NCBI RefSeq assembly: GCF_000194155.1
Contig: NZ_GL877882.1
Span: 449,158-513,157 of the forward strand
Reading direction: 5' to 3'
DNA from: Saccharopolyspora spinosa NRRL 18395
Lineage (GTDB): Bacteria; Actinomycetota; Actinomycetes; Mycobacteriales; Pseudonocardiaceae
DNA length: 64,000 bases
Shown: positions 33,741 through 42,067 of the stretch, piece by piece
How the letters are laid out: the number at the start of each line of letters is the position of its first letter
How positions within the stretch are numbered: position 1 is the stretch's first letter
The notes under the pieces: model-generated
Databases searched by the model: none
The model's input: the letters and a program-made list of their open reading frames with translations, nothing else
Told to the model about the DNA's origin: nothing
Made by a program: the position numbers and the translations under genes

Positions 33741-35027
33741 CGTGCGACCTCCGTTAGTGTGCCTTGTGTTCGGCGTCCGGCGGCGAGAATGAGCAGCCCG
33801 CCTGCGAATGCCAGAGCGGCCCAGATTCCGAATATGCCGCGCGCGGATACAGTGCCCACGAGCCCTACAACGAGCATGGGCGCGACCACGCCGCTGAGGT
33901 GGCCGAATCCGTCGGCGACGGCCATTCCGCTCGCTCGTGCCTGAGTGGGGAAGATCTCGGCGGTGTAGCCGAACGCGAGAGACCCGCCCGACGTTACGGC
34001 GATGGTGATCAGCGACCCGACGATGAGCCCGGTGGCGCCGGAACTTGTTGCGATGACCAGCAGCCCGCTTCCGCCCATCACCAGCATCGCGGTGATCAGG
34101 TACTTTCGTTCCACACGGTCGACCAGGAACAGGGGCAGGGCGGTGGAGGCAAGCGCACCCAACTCGCCCAGCGCCACGTACAGGACACTCGCTGTGGGCG
34201 CATGTCCCATGTCCACGAAGAGCAGGCTGCTGAAGCCGAGGAAGCCGTACACCCACAGGTACCAGATCAGCCAGTACGCCAGGACCACGACGAGACGCCC
34301 CAGATACGGTCGGCGCAACAGCTGACGTACCGGCATAGCGTCCGAGGCGGGTTCGGACGGAGCGGGCTCCGGTACGGGAAGCAGATGGTCGCGCCCAAGG
34401 CTGTGTTCCCACCTCGACACGATCACGTCGGCCTCGGCGCCTCGGCCGCGTAGCACCAGCCATCGAGGCGATTCCGGCAGCCGGAGTACGGCCATCACCG
34501 GCAGGAGCAAGAGGATCATGGCGCCGACCGCGAAAAGTGCGCGCCACCCGTAACCAGGAGACAGTGCGACCAAGCCCGCTCCCACCAGGCCGGTCACCGC
34601 ATGCGAGACGCCGGCGAACACGATCGCGTATTGGGTGTATCGCCCGCGTTTGGCGCCCGGCGCGAGTTCGGCGATGTAGGTTACGACGATCGCTAGGAGA
34701 GCGCCGGTGCCGATCCCGGTGAGGGCGCGGAAGATGGTGAATGACGCGACGTCCCACGACAAACCGGTCAGTAACGAGGCAGGGCCCTGGATCAGGATCG
34801 CTATGATCAACGCCCGCCGTCGGCCTATCCGGTCCGCCAGCACGCCGAGGTAGGCGCCGAGAACGTAACCGGCGAGATTCAGGCTCGCAGGCACCGCCGT
34901 TTGGCCCTGTGACATGTGAAGTGCGGGTTTCGCTGTCGGCAGCGCAAGTCCGTTGCACCCACCGCGGAAGCCGGTCGATGCGCGCGTTGAGCAGCCTGCT
35001 CGACTTCACGGTCGCGCCAGACAACAT
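33737..35027 (-). pseudogene. MFS transporter with first transmembrane helix deleted
   Basis: The body (34915 to 33737) is a normal MFS protein: NLAGYVLGAYLGVLADRIGR, RALTGIGTGALLAIVVTYIA, AELAPGAKRGRYTQYAIVFA, AEIFPTQARASGMAVADG. Upstream, a start at 35027 reads MLSGATVKSSRLLNARIDRL with PRW, the usual cytosolic N-end before helix 1 (ARIDRLP). Between the two, helix 1 is missing and the frame changes near 34965, with LALPTAKPALHM being the loop after helix 1. So an 11-helix protein could be made only from an internal start (ATG 34915, 392 residues). Sugar/aromatic-acid porter type is my reading. First gene of operon II. Confidence 0.65.
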
Positions 35028-35278
35028 GGGCACCTCACTGCAGTGATATCGAATCGACTTTATGGTCGGGAAACCTGTATTTCCGGAACGGCGTCGATTG
35101 ATTTGGCATGGGCCGGAATCTTCTTTCGCGGTTCTATTGAATGAACAACATGGCAGACCCCCTCGACTGCGGGCGTTGTCGGCGAGCGTCCTGTTTCCGG
35201 TGCGTCTCGACATCAGATGTTCGCGCCGGTCGGATCGCGCCGTCTCCGGTGACCACGGTATGGCGGCGATCATCTACT

Positions 35279-35326
35279 GTCCAACACCAAAATCGACTAC
35301 AATTATATTTTCGGCGCTACATAATG
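35279..35326 (-). promoter_or_regulatory. 48-nt two-part motif, copy 2 (lysR-transporter divergent region)
   Basis: GTCCAACACCAAAATC, 22 bases, CTACATAATG on the plus strand, ending 24 bases before the lysR ATG and about 250 bases before the operon II start on the other strand. The 22-base core is AT-rich (ACAATTATATTTTC), as expected for a promoter overlap. A place between a LysR gene and its divergent target is the classical one for a LysR operator. Confidence 0.7.
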
Positions 35327-35350
35327 ATCGTGGCGGGCGAGGAGGCTGGT

Positions 35351-36244
35351 ATGGAACTCCGGCACATCCAGGCGTTCATCGCGGTGGCCGAGGAGCTGAG
35401 CTTTCGCCGCGCAGCCGAGCGGTTGAAGATGGCCCAGGCCCCGCTGTCGCAGCAGATCAAGCGTCTGGAGCGCGAGGTCGGCACCCAGCTGCTGCACCGC
35501 ACGACCCGGCAGGTGAACCTCACGGCCGCTGGCTCGGCGTTCCTCCACGAAGCGCGACGCGCTGTCGATGCGGTCAAGGAAGCACCACATGCGGCGCGGT
35601 TGGCGGCCGCGGGGGAGACCGGCGTGCTCCGGCTCGGCGTGAGCGGGCCGACCTTTTACGAGGTTCTCGTCCTCATGGCGAGCAGGTTTCGTGCGCAGTG
35701 CCCGCATATCAGGTTGGAGATCTCCGGCCCCGCATTCGGCGGTGAACTGATCGGGCAGCTCGACCGTGACGAGATCGACGCCTGCCTCGTCCGGCTGCCG
35801 GTGCCTGGCACGGGCATCGTCGTCCGGAAGATCACCGAGCATGGCATGGCCGCGGCCCTGCCGGAGGATCACCGCCTCGCACGCAGGCGCCAGGTCCGCA
35901 TTCGTGATCTTCTCGCGGAGCCGATCGTCGGCTACCCGAGCAATCGCGGTGCCGGCACGGTCACCCGGATTCACAGTGCTTTCCTTGAGCACGGTTCCAG
36001 CCCGAACATCGTGCAAGAGGCCCCTGACACACACACGATCATCCTGATGGTCGCGATCGGCACCGGGATCGGTCTTGTGCCGGTGTCCGCGTCCCACCTG
36101 AAGGTGCCCGGCGTCGTGCTGGTGCCGATCGTCGACATGCCGCCGCTGCCGCTGGCGCTCGCGTGGCGCGGCGACGACCGCAACCCGGTCCTCCTGACGT
36201 TGATCGGGATGCTCGACGAGGTCTGCGCGGATTTCGTGACGTAG
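35351..36244 (+). CDS. LysR-family transcriptional regulator
   Basis: 297 residues. HTH at the N-end: MELRHIQAFIAVAEELSFRR, AAERLKMAQAPLSQQIKRLE and EVGTQLLHRTTRQVNLTAAG. Effector domain: GETGVLRLGVSGPTFYEVLV, DEIDACLVRLPVPGTGIVVR, ILMVAIGTGIGLVPVSASHL. These are features of the BenM/CatM-like LysR branch that senses aromatic or organic acids. ATG 35351 follows GGAGG. It is divergent from operon II and codirectional with operon III, with motif copies 2 and 3 directly at its two ends. It is the only regulator in region B, so likely controls all three operons. Confidence 0.9.
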   Translation: MELRHIQAFIAVAEELSFRRAAERLKMAQAPLSQQIKRLEREVGTQLLHRTTRQVNLTAAGSAFLHEARRAVDAVKEAPHAARLAAAGETGVLRLGVSGPTFYEVLVLMASRFRAQCPHIRLEISGPAFGGELIGQLDRDEIDACLVRLPVPGTGIVVRKITEHGMAAALPEDHRLARRRQVRIRDLLAEPIVGYPSNRGAGTVTRIHSAFLEHGSSPNIVQEAPDTHTIILMVAIGTGIGLVPVSASHLKVPGVVLVPIVDMPPLPLALAWRGDDRNPVLLTLIGMLDEVCADFVT

Positions 36245-36263
36245 CGCTCGGTGGCGGCAGGGA

Positions 36264-36311
36264 CATTATGTAGTGATTGCTGAATAGTCTTATCGGATTT
36301 TGGTGTTGGAC
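36264..36311 (+). promoter_or_regulatory. 48-nt two-part motif, copy 3 (upstream of operon III)
   Basis: On the plus strand CATTATGTAG, 22 bases, GATTTTGGTGTTGGAC. It begins 20 bases after the lysR stop and lies about 320 bases before the first gene of operon III, in the same relative orientation as copy 1 to operon I and copy 2 to operon II. Confidence 0.65.
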
Positions 36312-36633
36312 GTCACGTAGGCGGCGACCTAGCCTGGGTGGACCAGAGCACAAGTCAATGTCGATGGGACTTGGTGGCAGCCGCTCTGGAAGGCCCGCGG
36401 AGACGTCCTCTCACTTGGTCCCACGCGGCCGGACGTTCGCATCAACGCCCTGCGGCCCGGTGAGTTCGCACGTCATGTTCACATCCGACGAACGAGGAAC
36501 GTCGCGACATGACGGTAGAAGAGCCGGAAGCCGAACGCGTTCCGGTCAACGTTGCCTCGAAGACAGCTGGCAAGCGACCGAAGAGGCCTGAGGATGCAAG
36601 CCGGTATCCGACGCCCCAGGTCCCACGCAGAGT
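36312..36633. other. Leader region of operon III, no intact gene
   Basis: About 320 bases. A short plus-strand frame near 36430 reads DVRINALRPGEFAR, reminiscent of the VNAL.PG segment of SDR enzymes, but it has no context and may be chance. The region may hold the operon III promoter and a long untranslated leader. Confidence 0.35.
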
Positions 36634-37704
36634 ATGAAGGATCAGATCGTGTCAGACGGCTCCGCGTCAGCGACGACGCACAGCACCCTGCCCCACCGTG
36701 GACTTGTCGTGTATCCGAGCGAGCCCGCCTCGCAGGTCCTGGAACTTACCCGGACGGCGGAGGAACTCGGGTACTCCCACGTATGGATCGGTGACTCGCA
36801 GAACAACTGGCGGGAGGCCGCGGCGCTCCTGGGAGCGGCGGCGGTCAGCACGTCGACCGTCGTGCTCGGGACAGGAGTGACCAATGTGGTCACTCGGCAC
36901 CAGTCGGTCTTCGCGTCGATGTGGGCGACGGTCTCGGAGTTGTCGTCTGGTCGGGCGGCGGTCGGCGTCGGTACCGGGTTCACCGCGCTGGGCAGCATCG
37001 GCCACAAACCGGTGCCGTTGAAGACATTGGAGACCAGGATCAGGGAGTTCCGGGACCTGACCGGGGGCCGTTCGGTCACCGACGATGTCACCGCGACCGA
37101 ATACCGCCTCGACTACCTCGTCGGCAGCCCCCGGCGGATACCGGTCTACGTCGCGGCATCAGGACCGAAGGCTCTGCGTACAGCGGGCCGCGTCGGGGAC
37201 GGGGTCATCCTCCTCATTGGTACGGCCCCGGAGGTCATTACCGAGGCACTCAGCTACGTCCGCGAAGGAGCCGAAGAGTCTGGGCGGAGCCTCGCGGACA
37301 TCGACGTGGTCCTCTGGACCGAGATCGCCATGGGTGACGATCCGGTACGGGCGCGGGACCACGTTCGCGGGCCGGTCGCCCGGATGGTGATGCGCTGGCT
37401 CCCGTTGACGCTGCCTGAACGGATCGTCCCGGGAATCGAGCATGTCCGCACCTTCGCCGCCGAATACGAAGGCAACTACTACGGCCATAAACTCGCCAAA
37501 GCCGAGCACGCCAGGGAAGTCACCGACGAGGTCGTCGACGCCTTCAGCCTTGCGGGGACGCCGGCGGAAATCGAGCGGCGGCTCTCCGAGTTCGCGGCCG
37601 TAGGCGTGGACCAGGTGGCAGTTGTACCCGCCTACGGGACCAATTGGGCCGACCGAATCGAGACCGTGCGGGCCTTCGCTTCGGTCGGACAGGACCCTCG
37701 CTGA
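36634..37704 (+). CDS. LLM-class F420-dependent oxidoreductase (LLM-2)
   Basis: 356 residues, paralogue of LLM-1: PHRGLVVYPSEPASQVLELT, YSHVWIGDSQNNWREAAALL, VVLGTGVTNVVTRHQSVFAS, GRAAVGVGTGFTALGSIGHK, RIPVYVAASGPKALRTAGRV, DGVILLIGTAPEVITEALSY. The F420-type GxGTGF and VAASGP blocks are kept. A GTG at 36649 with AAGGATC before it is an alternative and perhaps better start. First gene of operon III. Two intact LLM paralogues in one regulon point to two reductions or two related substrates. Confidence 0.87.
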   Translation: MKDQIVSDGSASATTHSTLPHRGLVVYPSEPASQVLELTRTAEELGYSHVWIGDSQNNWREAAALLGAAAVSTSTVVLGTGVTNVVTRHQSVFASMWATVSELSSGRAAVGVGTGFTALGSIGHKPVPLKTLETRIREFRDLTGGRSVTDDVTATEYRLDYLVGSPRRIPVYVAASGPKALRTAGRVGDGVILLIGTAPEVITEALSYVREGAEESGRSLADIDVVLWTEIAMGDDPVRARDHVRGPVARMVMRWLPLTLPERIVPGIEHVRTFAAEYEGNYYGHKLAKAEHAREVTDEVVDAFSLAGTPAEIERRLSEFAAVGVDQVAVVPAYGTNWADRIETVRAFASVGQDPR

Positions 37705-37837
37705 GGATCTCGCCAGCAGAGTATCCACAACGGATTCCGACGAGCCGAACCTTTCTTTTCCGGCCGCGAGTGGTCCGCACGCGGATTCCGTGCGGCGCGG
37801 ATGTCCACATTAACTAGAAATAGTAAGGGAGAAGCTT

Positions 37838-38142
37838 TCATAGGGAGGTTTGACGGGAAGATCGCCGTGGTTACAGGCGGCGTTTAGGGAAACGGAGCTG
37901 CCACCGTGCAACGGTTCGCGCAGGAAGACGCCGCCGTGGCCTTCCTCGACTTCGACGCTTCGAGCCGAACGGGACACTCGCACGCCTACGACTGCGATGT
38001 CACCGACTTCGCGGCCGTCGAGACGGAGATTGACCGTATTGCCGCCGATTTGGCTCGCGTGGACATCTTCGTGAACAACACCGGTGAGGACGCCTCGTAT
38101 GTCTCCGGGCAAACCCTGTACATCAACGGCGGCACACGATGA
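37838..38142 (+). pseudogene. SDR-family dehydrogenase, nonsense codon plus internal deletion
   Basis: The frame reads GRFDGKIAVVTGGV, then TAG, then GNGAATVQRFAQEDAAVAFL, DCDVTDFAAVETEIDRIAAD and VDIFVNNTG, and jumps to EDASYVSGQTLYINGGTR. The stop falls within the cofactor-binding glycine motif, and about 120 residues with the Ser/Tyr/Lys catalytic centre are gone. Its stop overlaps the MaoC start (ATGA), mirroring the SDR-MaoC pair of operon I, where the SDR is intact. Confidence 0.8.
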
Positions 38143-38588
38143 TCTTTGACAGCCTCGACGAGTTAGCCAGGGCCGCCGGCACGGAACTCGGCGTCAGCGA
38201 TTGGCTGGTCGTTGATCAACAGCGCATCGACCGATTCGCCGACGCCACCGACGATCACCAGTGGATCCATGTCGACCCCGAACGCGCCGCTACCGCGCAG
38301 TTCGGCAGGACCGTCGCGCACGGCTTCCTCACCCTCGCGTTGATCGCGCCGATGACCCAGCAGGTGATGGGGGTCGACGGTGTGTCCATGGTCATCAACT
38401 ATGGGCTCGACAGGGTCCGCTTCATCACCCCGGTCACGGTCGGCAGCCGCGTTCGCGCTCGAGTGGAACTGACGACGGCCCAAGCAGTGCCCGGGGGACT
38501 TCAGGTCACCCGCACCGTCACCGTCGAGGTCGAGGGAGCGCCCAAGCCCGCGTGCGTCGCCGAGAGCCTGCTCCGCTACGTGCGCTGA
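38139..38588 (+). CDS. MaoC-like (R)-specific enoyl-CoA hydratase
   Basis: 149 residues, single hot-dog domain of the NodN/MaoC type: WLVVDQQRIDRFADATDDHQ, WIHVDPERAATAQFGRTVAH (hydratase motif D..x..H with the Asp/His pair), GFLTLALIAPMTQQVMGVDG, NYGLDRVRFITPVTVGSRVR and KPACVAESLLRYV. It hydrates a trans-enoyl-CoA. It is the intact partner of the deleted copy at 23442. Coupled to the broken SDR by an ATGA overlap and 31 nt before the ligase gene. Confidence 0.88.
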   Translation: MIFDSLDELARAAGTELGVSDWLVVDQQRIDRFADATDDHQWIHVDPERAATAQFGRTVAHGFLTLALIAPMTQQVMGVDGVSMVINYGLDRVRFITPVTVGSRVRARVELTTAQAVPGGLQVTRTVTVEVEGAPKPACVAESLLRYVR

Positions 38589-38619
38589 CGTCCGTTTCTC
38601 CCACGCCGCGAGGAGCCCT

Positions 38620-40401
38620 GTGAGTACCGTGCCACACCCCGCCGACCTGACTATTCCCGCCCTGCTGAGCCGCAACGCGCGCGAGTTGCCTACAGCCGAA
38701 GCCCTGACCAGCGGAATCGAATCGCGTTGTCGCACCCTCACCTGGGCTCAGTTGCGCGCGGAGGTGGTCGCGTTCGCCGGTGGCCTGCGAGCGTCGGGAC
38801 TGCGCCGCGGCGACCGCATGCTCATCGTGATGGCGAAACGGCAGGAACACTGGGTCGCGGACCTGGCCGCCGCGCACCTCGGAGTGATCTCGTGCTCCAC
38901 CTACGAGTCACTGTCCGACGCCGACATCCGCCACATCGCCGCCCACAGTCAGGCCAGCGCGGTCGTCCTCGAGAACGCCACGCAGGCCGCACGGTGGATG
39001 CCGGTACTCCGCGAGTTGCCCCGGCCGCCGCTCGTCGTCCTGGTCGATGGTGACACCAAACCGGGAGAACAGGTCGTCCGGTTCCACGAACTTCAGACGC
39101 TCGGACACGGCCGTGCCCCGGAGCGGAGCGCCGCACTGGCCAAGAGCATCCGGCCGGAAGACCCCCTGTGCATGATCTACACCTCGGGGACGACGAGCAC
39201 CCCGAAAGCAGTGGTCCTGAGTCACCGCAACGTTCTGAGCGCGGCCGCCGCACTCGACGCGAGCGTTCCCGGAATCCGTCGACCGCGGTCGATCTCCTAC
39301 CTCCCACTCGCGCATATCGCCGAGCGCATCCTGGGCATCTACCTGCCTCTGTTCGCCGCCGGTCACGTGACGATCTGCGACGATCCGGCGCAGCTGGAAG
39401 ATGTTCTCCGCGCCGTCCAGCCCGACTTCCTCGGCGGTGTGCCGCGAACCTGGGAAAAGCTTGCGCTGCGGCTGCGCACGCTCCGGGAACGGCTCCAGGC
39501 AGACCAGCGTGCGGCCGCGGAGCAGGCGCACCGCGCGGTGCTCGACGGGCACCGCAGTCGCGCGAGTGGGGTCCACGGCCCTACTGTTCCGAGCGGGCCC
39601 GCCGTCCTGCGCGACTTGCGTGCGGCGATCGGTCTGGAGAAGGCACGGCGCCTCACGGTGGGGGCCGCGCCGATGTCCACCGCGGTACTGGACGAACTCG
39701 CCGGATTCGGACTGTCCCTGCTCGAACTCTACGGCCTCAGTGAGACCGCGGGCGTTGTCACGCTGAGCCGTCCGGACCGGTTCGCCATAGGCGCCGTCGG
39801 CACGGCTATCGACGCCACGGAGATCCGGATCGCAGCCGACGGGGAGATCCTCGTCCGGGGACCGTCGGTGTTCCTTGGCTATCTCGGTGCCGACGGCTGT
39901 ATCGAACCGGCCATCGATTCGCAAGGCTGGTTCGCCACCGGCGACGTCGGGCACGTCGATGACCGAGGCTTTCTGTACATCACCGGCAGAAAGAAGGACC
40001 TGATCATCACCTCCGGCGGGAAGAACATCGCACCCGCCAAAATCGAAGAGCTGCTCCTGGACCACCCGCTGCTCGGGCACGCGATGGTTGTCGGGGACCG
40101 CCGCAAATACCTGACCGCGCTGCTGACCCTGGACGAGCACTCGGCGACCTGGGCGGCCGCGCACGGCATCGACGTCGCCGACCTGGACGCACTGGCCGGA
40201 CATCCGAAAGTCTGGTCCGAACTCGACCGTCTCGTCGCCGACACCAACGCCAAACTCAGCAAGGTTGAGCAAATCAAGGCCTACCACGTACTCGGCCGTC
40301 CCTGGAGCGTCGCGACCGGAGAGCTGACTCCGACGCTGAAGATGCGCCGATCGCGGATCGTCGACCGATACGCCGCGCAGATCGACGGCATGTACCCCTG
40401 A
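38620..40401 (+). CDS. AMP-forming acyl-CoA ligase, FadD15/FACL-like
   Basis: 593 residues, ANL-superfamily ligase: MIYTSGTTSTPKAVVLSHRN (P-loop), SYLPLAHIAERILGIYLPLF, FLGGVPRTWEKLALRLRTLR, LLELYGLSETAGVVTLSRPD, GWFATGDVGHVDDRGFLYIT (ATP Asp), GRKKDLIITSGGKNIAPAKI and the C-terminal TPTLKMRRSRIVDRY (catalytic Lys). The PRxWEK and KNIAP blocks are typical of long-chain FadD15-type enzymes. GTG 38620 follows AGGAG. It activates a carboxylic acid to the acyl-CoA in the cytosol, at the entry of beta-oxidation. Confidence 0.9.
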   Translation: MSTVPHPADLTIPALLSRNARELPTAEALTSGIESRCRTLTWAQLRAEVVAFAGGLRASGLRRGDRMLIVMAKRQEHWVADLAAAHLGVISCSTYESLSDADIRHIAAHSQASAVVLENATQAARWMPVLRELPRPPLVVLVDGDTKPGEQVVRFHELQTLGHGRAPERSAALAKSIRPEDPLCMIYTSGTTSTPKAVVLSHRNVLSAAAALDASVPGIRRPRSISYLPLAHIAERILGIYLPLFAAGHVTICDDPAQLEDVLRAVQPDFLGGVPRTWEKLALRLRTLRERLQADQRAAAEQAHRAVLDGHRSRASGVHGPTVPSGPAVLRDLRAAIGLEKARRLTVGAAPMSTAVLDELAGFGLSLLELYGLSETAGVVTLSRPDRFAIGAVGTAIDATEIRIAADGEILVRGPSVFLGYLGADGCIEPAIDSQGWFATGDVGHVDDRGFLYITGRKKDLIITSGGKNIAPAKIEELLLDHPLLGHAMVVGDRRKYLTALLTLDEHSATWAAAHGIDVADLDALAGHPKVWSELDRLVADTNAKLSKVEQIKAYHVLGRPWSVATGELTPTLKMRRSRIVDRYAAQIDGMYP

Positions 40402-40486
40402 CCACGAGCCGAACTCAGGCAGTCCGGCACGGACATGAATGTCGACGCCGCGGGTGAACCGTGGCCGGAGAGAGGAACCAAGCACG

Positions 40487-41644
40487 ATGGCAAAGCGGCG
40501 CGCCGCGATCGTCGGAGTGGCGGAAACCGACGTGGGCAAGACCCCGCACCTGAGCGTGATGTCCCAACAGGCCACCGCCGCCTCCGCGGCGCTCGCCGAG
40601 GCGGGCTTGTCCTTCGACGACGTCGACGCGCTGTTCACCGCCGGCCGATGGTCCTGGAGCCCGGTCGCGACTCTGGCCGAGTACCTCGGTCTTCGTCCTG
40701 ACTACCTGGACGGGTCGAACATCGGCGGCTCGTCCTTCGAAGCCCACGTCGGCCACGCCGCCGCGGCGATCGAAGCTGGACTGATCGACGTCGCCCTGAT
40801 CACCTACGGGAGCACCCAGCGGACCGACCCGGTCAACAACGGCACGGGCGCGATCACCGATGTGATGGCCGACCAGTTCGAAGCACCGTTCGGCGTGCCG
40901 CTGCCGATCGCCGCCTATGGTCTCGCCGCCAACCGGTATTTCCACCAGTACGGGGTGACCAGCGAGCAGATGGCCGAGGTCGCCGTGAGCGCCAGGAAAT
41001 GGGCGGTGCTCAACCCCAAGGCTCCCAACCGTGAGCTGATCGGCGCGGCGGACGTCCTGGCCTCCCCGATGATCTGCGAGCCGCTGCACAAGCTGGACTG
41101 CTGCCTGTTCACCGACGGCGGCGGGGCAGTCGTGGTCGCCGCCGGGAACCGCTGGCCCGGCCTCGCCACCCAACCCATCGAAATTCTCGGCCACGGCGAC
41201 GCCGTGACCCACTGTTCGATCGCCAACATGCCTGACTTGACCGTGACGGCTGCGGCCCAGTCGGGCCCTTCGGCCTTGCGGCTGGCAGGCGTCGGCCACG
41301 ACGATATCGACCTGCTGGAGATCTACGATTCTTTCACCATCACCGTGCTGCTGACACTCGAGTCACTCGGCTTCTGCAAGCCCGGCGAGGCGGCTGACCT
41401 CGTCGCCGACGGACGCACCGCGCCAGGTGGAGGATTGCCGATGAACACCGACGGCGGCGGGTTGTCCTACACGCACCCCGGGATGTACGGGATCTTTCTG
41501 CTGATCGAGGCGACACGGCAACTTCGCCGTGAGTACGCCGCCATCGAACCGCGCCGGCAAGTCGCCGACGCCGAACTCGCTCTGGTGCACGGCACCGGCG
41601 GAATGCTCTCCGCTACCTCGACCGTCGTCCTCGGAAGGGTGTGA
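40487..41644 (+). CDS. Thiolase-fold SCP-x/Ltp2-like enzyme lacking the nucleophilic Cys
   Basis: 385 residues with the lipid-transfer-protein thiolase layout: RRAAIVGVAETDVGKTPHLS, LAEAGLSFDDVDALFTAGRW, NIGGSSFEAHVGHAAAAIEA, PLHKLDCCLFTDGGGAVVVA, LLEIYDSFTITVLLTLESLG, FCKPGEAADLVADGRTAPGG and LSYTHPGMYGIFLLIEATRQ. Where thiolases have a catalytic Cys, the segment GGSSFEAHVGHA has none. The tyrosines corresponding to IYDSFT and SYTHPGM are kept, as in the steroid side-chain retro-aldolase Ltp2, which also needs a DUF35 partner. The next gene codes just such a partner. I infer a retro-aldol C-C cleavage. ATG 40487 follows AGAGGAA. Confidence 0.8.
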   Translation: MAKRRAAIVGVAETDVGKTPHLSVMSQQATAASAALAEAGLSFDDVDALFTAGRWSWSPVATLAEYLGLRPDYLDGSNIGGSSFEAHVGHAAAAIEAGLIDVALITYGSTQRTDPVNNGTGAITDVMADQFEAPFGVPLPIAAYGLAANRYFHQYGVTSEQMAEVAVSARKWAVLNPKAPNRELIGAADVLASPMICEPLHKLDCCLFTDGGGAVVVAAGNRWPGLATQPIEILGHGDAVTHCSIANMPDLTVTAAAQSGPSALRLAGVGHDDIDLLEIYDSFTITVLLTLESLGFCKPGEAADLVADGRTAPGGGLPMNTDGGGLSYTHPGMYGIFLLIEATRQLRREYAAIEPRRQVADAELALVHGTGGMLSATSTVVLGRV

Positions 41645-41650
41645 TCGGCC

Positions 41651-42061
41651 GTGGAACTCACGATCACTCCGGAGACACGACTCTTCTGGGACGGCATCGC
41701 CGCCGGGGAACTGCGCATGCAGCGGTGCGAGAACTGTATGCGCGCGGTCTTCTACCCGCGGTCTCACTGCCCGCACTGTCATAGCGACGATCTGCGCTGG
41801 CATGTCGTCTCAGGCCAGGGAACTGTTCACGCCTACACGGTCGCGCACCGCGCTCCGGGGGAGTTCGCCGAGCAGACGCCGTTCACGCTCGCCCTGATCG
41901 ACCTCGACGATGGTCCCCGCATGCTCACCCGGATTGTCGGTGACGGACGGGTGACCATCGGGGCCAGGGTGACCCTCGAGATCGCCAGGCTGAGTCCGGA
42001 TTCTCCGGAACTTCCCTGCTTCCGCGTAACTCCGAGCGCCGTCCACGACCGGAAGAAGTGA
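41651..42061 (+). CDS. DUF35 / OB-fold zinc-ribbon acyl-CoA-associated protein
   Basis: 136 residues. N-terminal helix and rubredoxin-like ribbon with two Cys pairs (QRCENCMRAVFYPRSHCPHC), then an OB-fold (VVSGQGTVHAYTVAHRAPGE, FTLALIDLDDGPRMLTRIVG, GARVTLEIARL). DUF35 proteins pair with thiolase-fold proteins and are needed for their substrate binding or activity. The GTG start is 7 nt beyond the stop of the thiolase-fold gene, so the two are surely co-expressed. Confidence 0.88.
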   Translation: MELTITPETRLFWDGIAAGELRMQRCENCMRAVFYPRSHCPHCHSDDLRWHVVSGQGTVHAYTVAHRAPGEFAEQTPFTLALIDLDDGPRMLTRIVGDGRVTIGARVTLEIARLSPDSPELPCFRVTPSAVHDRKK

Positions 42062-42067
42062 CGTTCT

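Noticed and set aside
31632-35273. A 1213-codon open frame on the minus strand
   Set aside because: Only the last 702 codons are homologous to ADP-forming acyl-CoA synthetases. The rest lies antisense-in-phase through the MFS gene, which is coded in another frame. The ATG at 33740 overlapping the MFS stop is the true start.
35279-36311. Reading the 48-nt motifs as terminal repeats of a transposon carrying lysR
   Set aside because: No target duplication, no transposase, and a third copy lies elsewhere upstream of another operon. An operator explains all three better, though the alternative is listed as a finding.
36425-36480. Short plus-strand match to an SDR segment (VRINALRPG)
   Set aside because: Too short, no other SDR motif in frame, and not needed to explain the leader.
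38908-40638. A 576-codon minus-strand frame opposite the acyl-CoA ligase
   Set aside because: It is the shadow of a high-GC gene: no domain, biased composition, no ribosome-binding site. The plus strand has a complete ligase.
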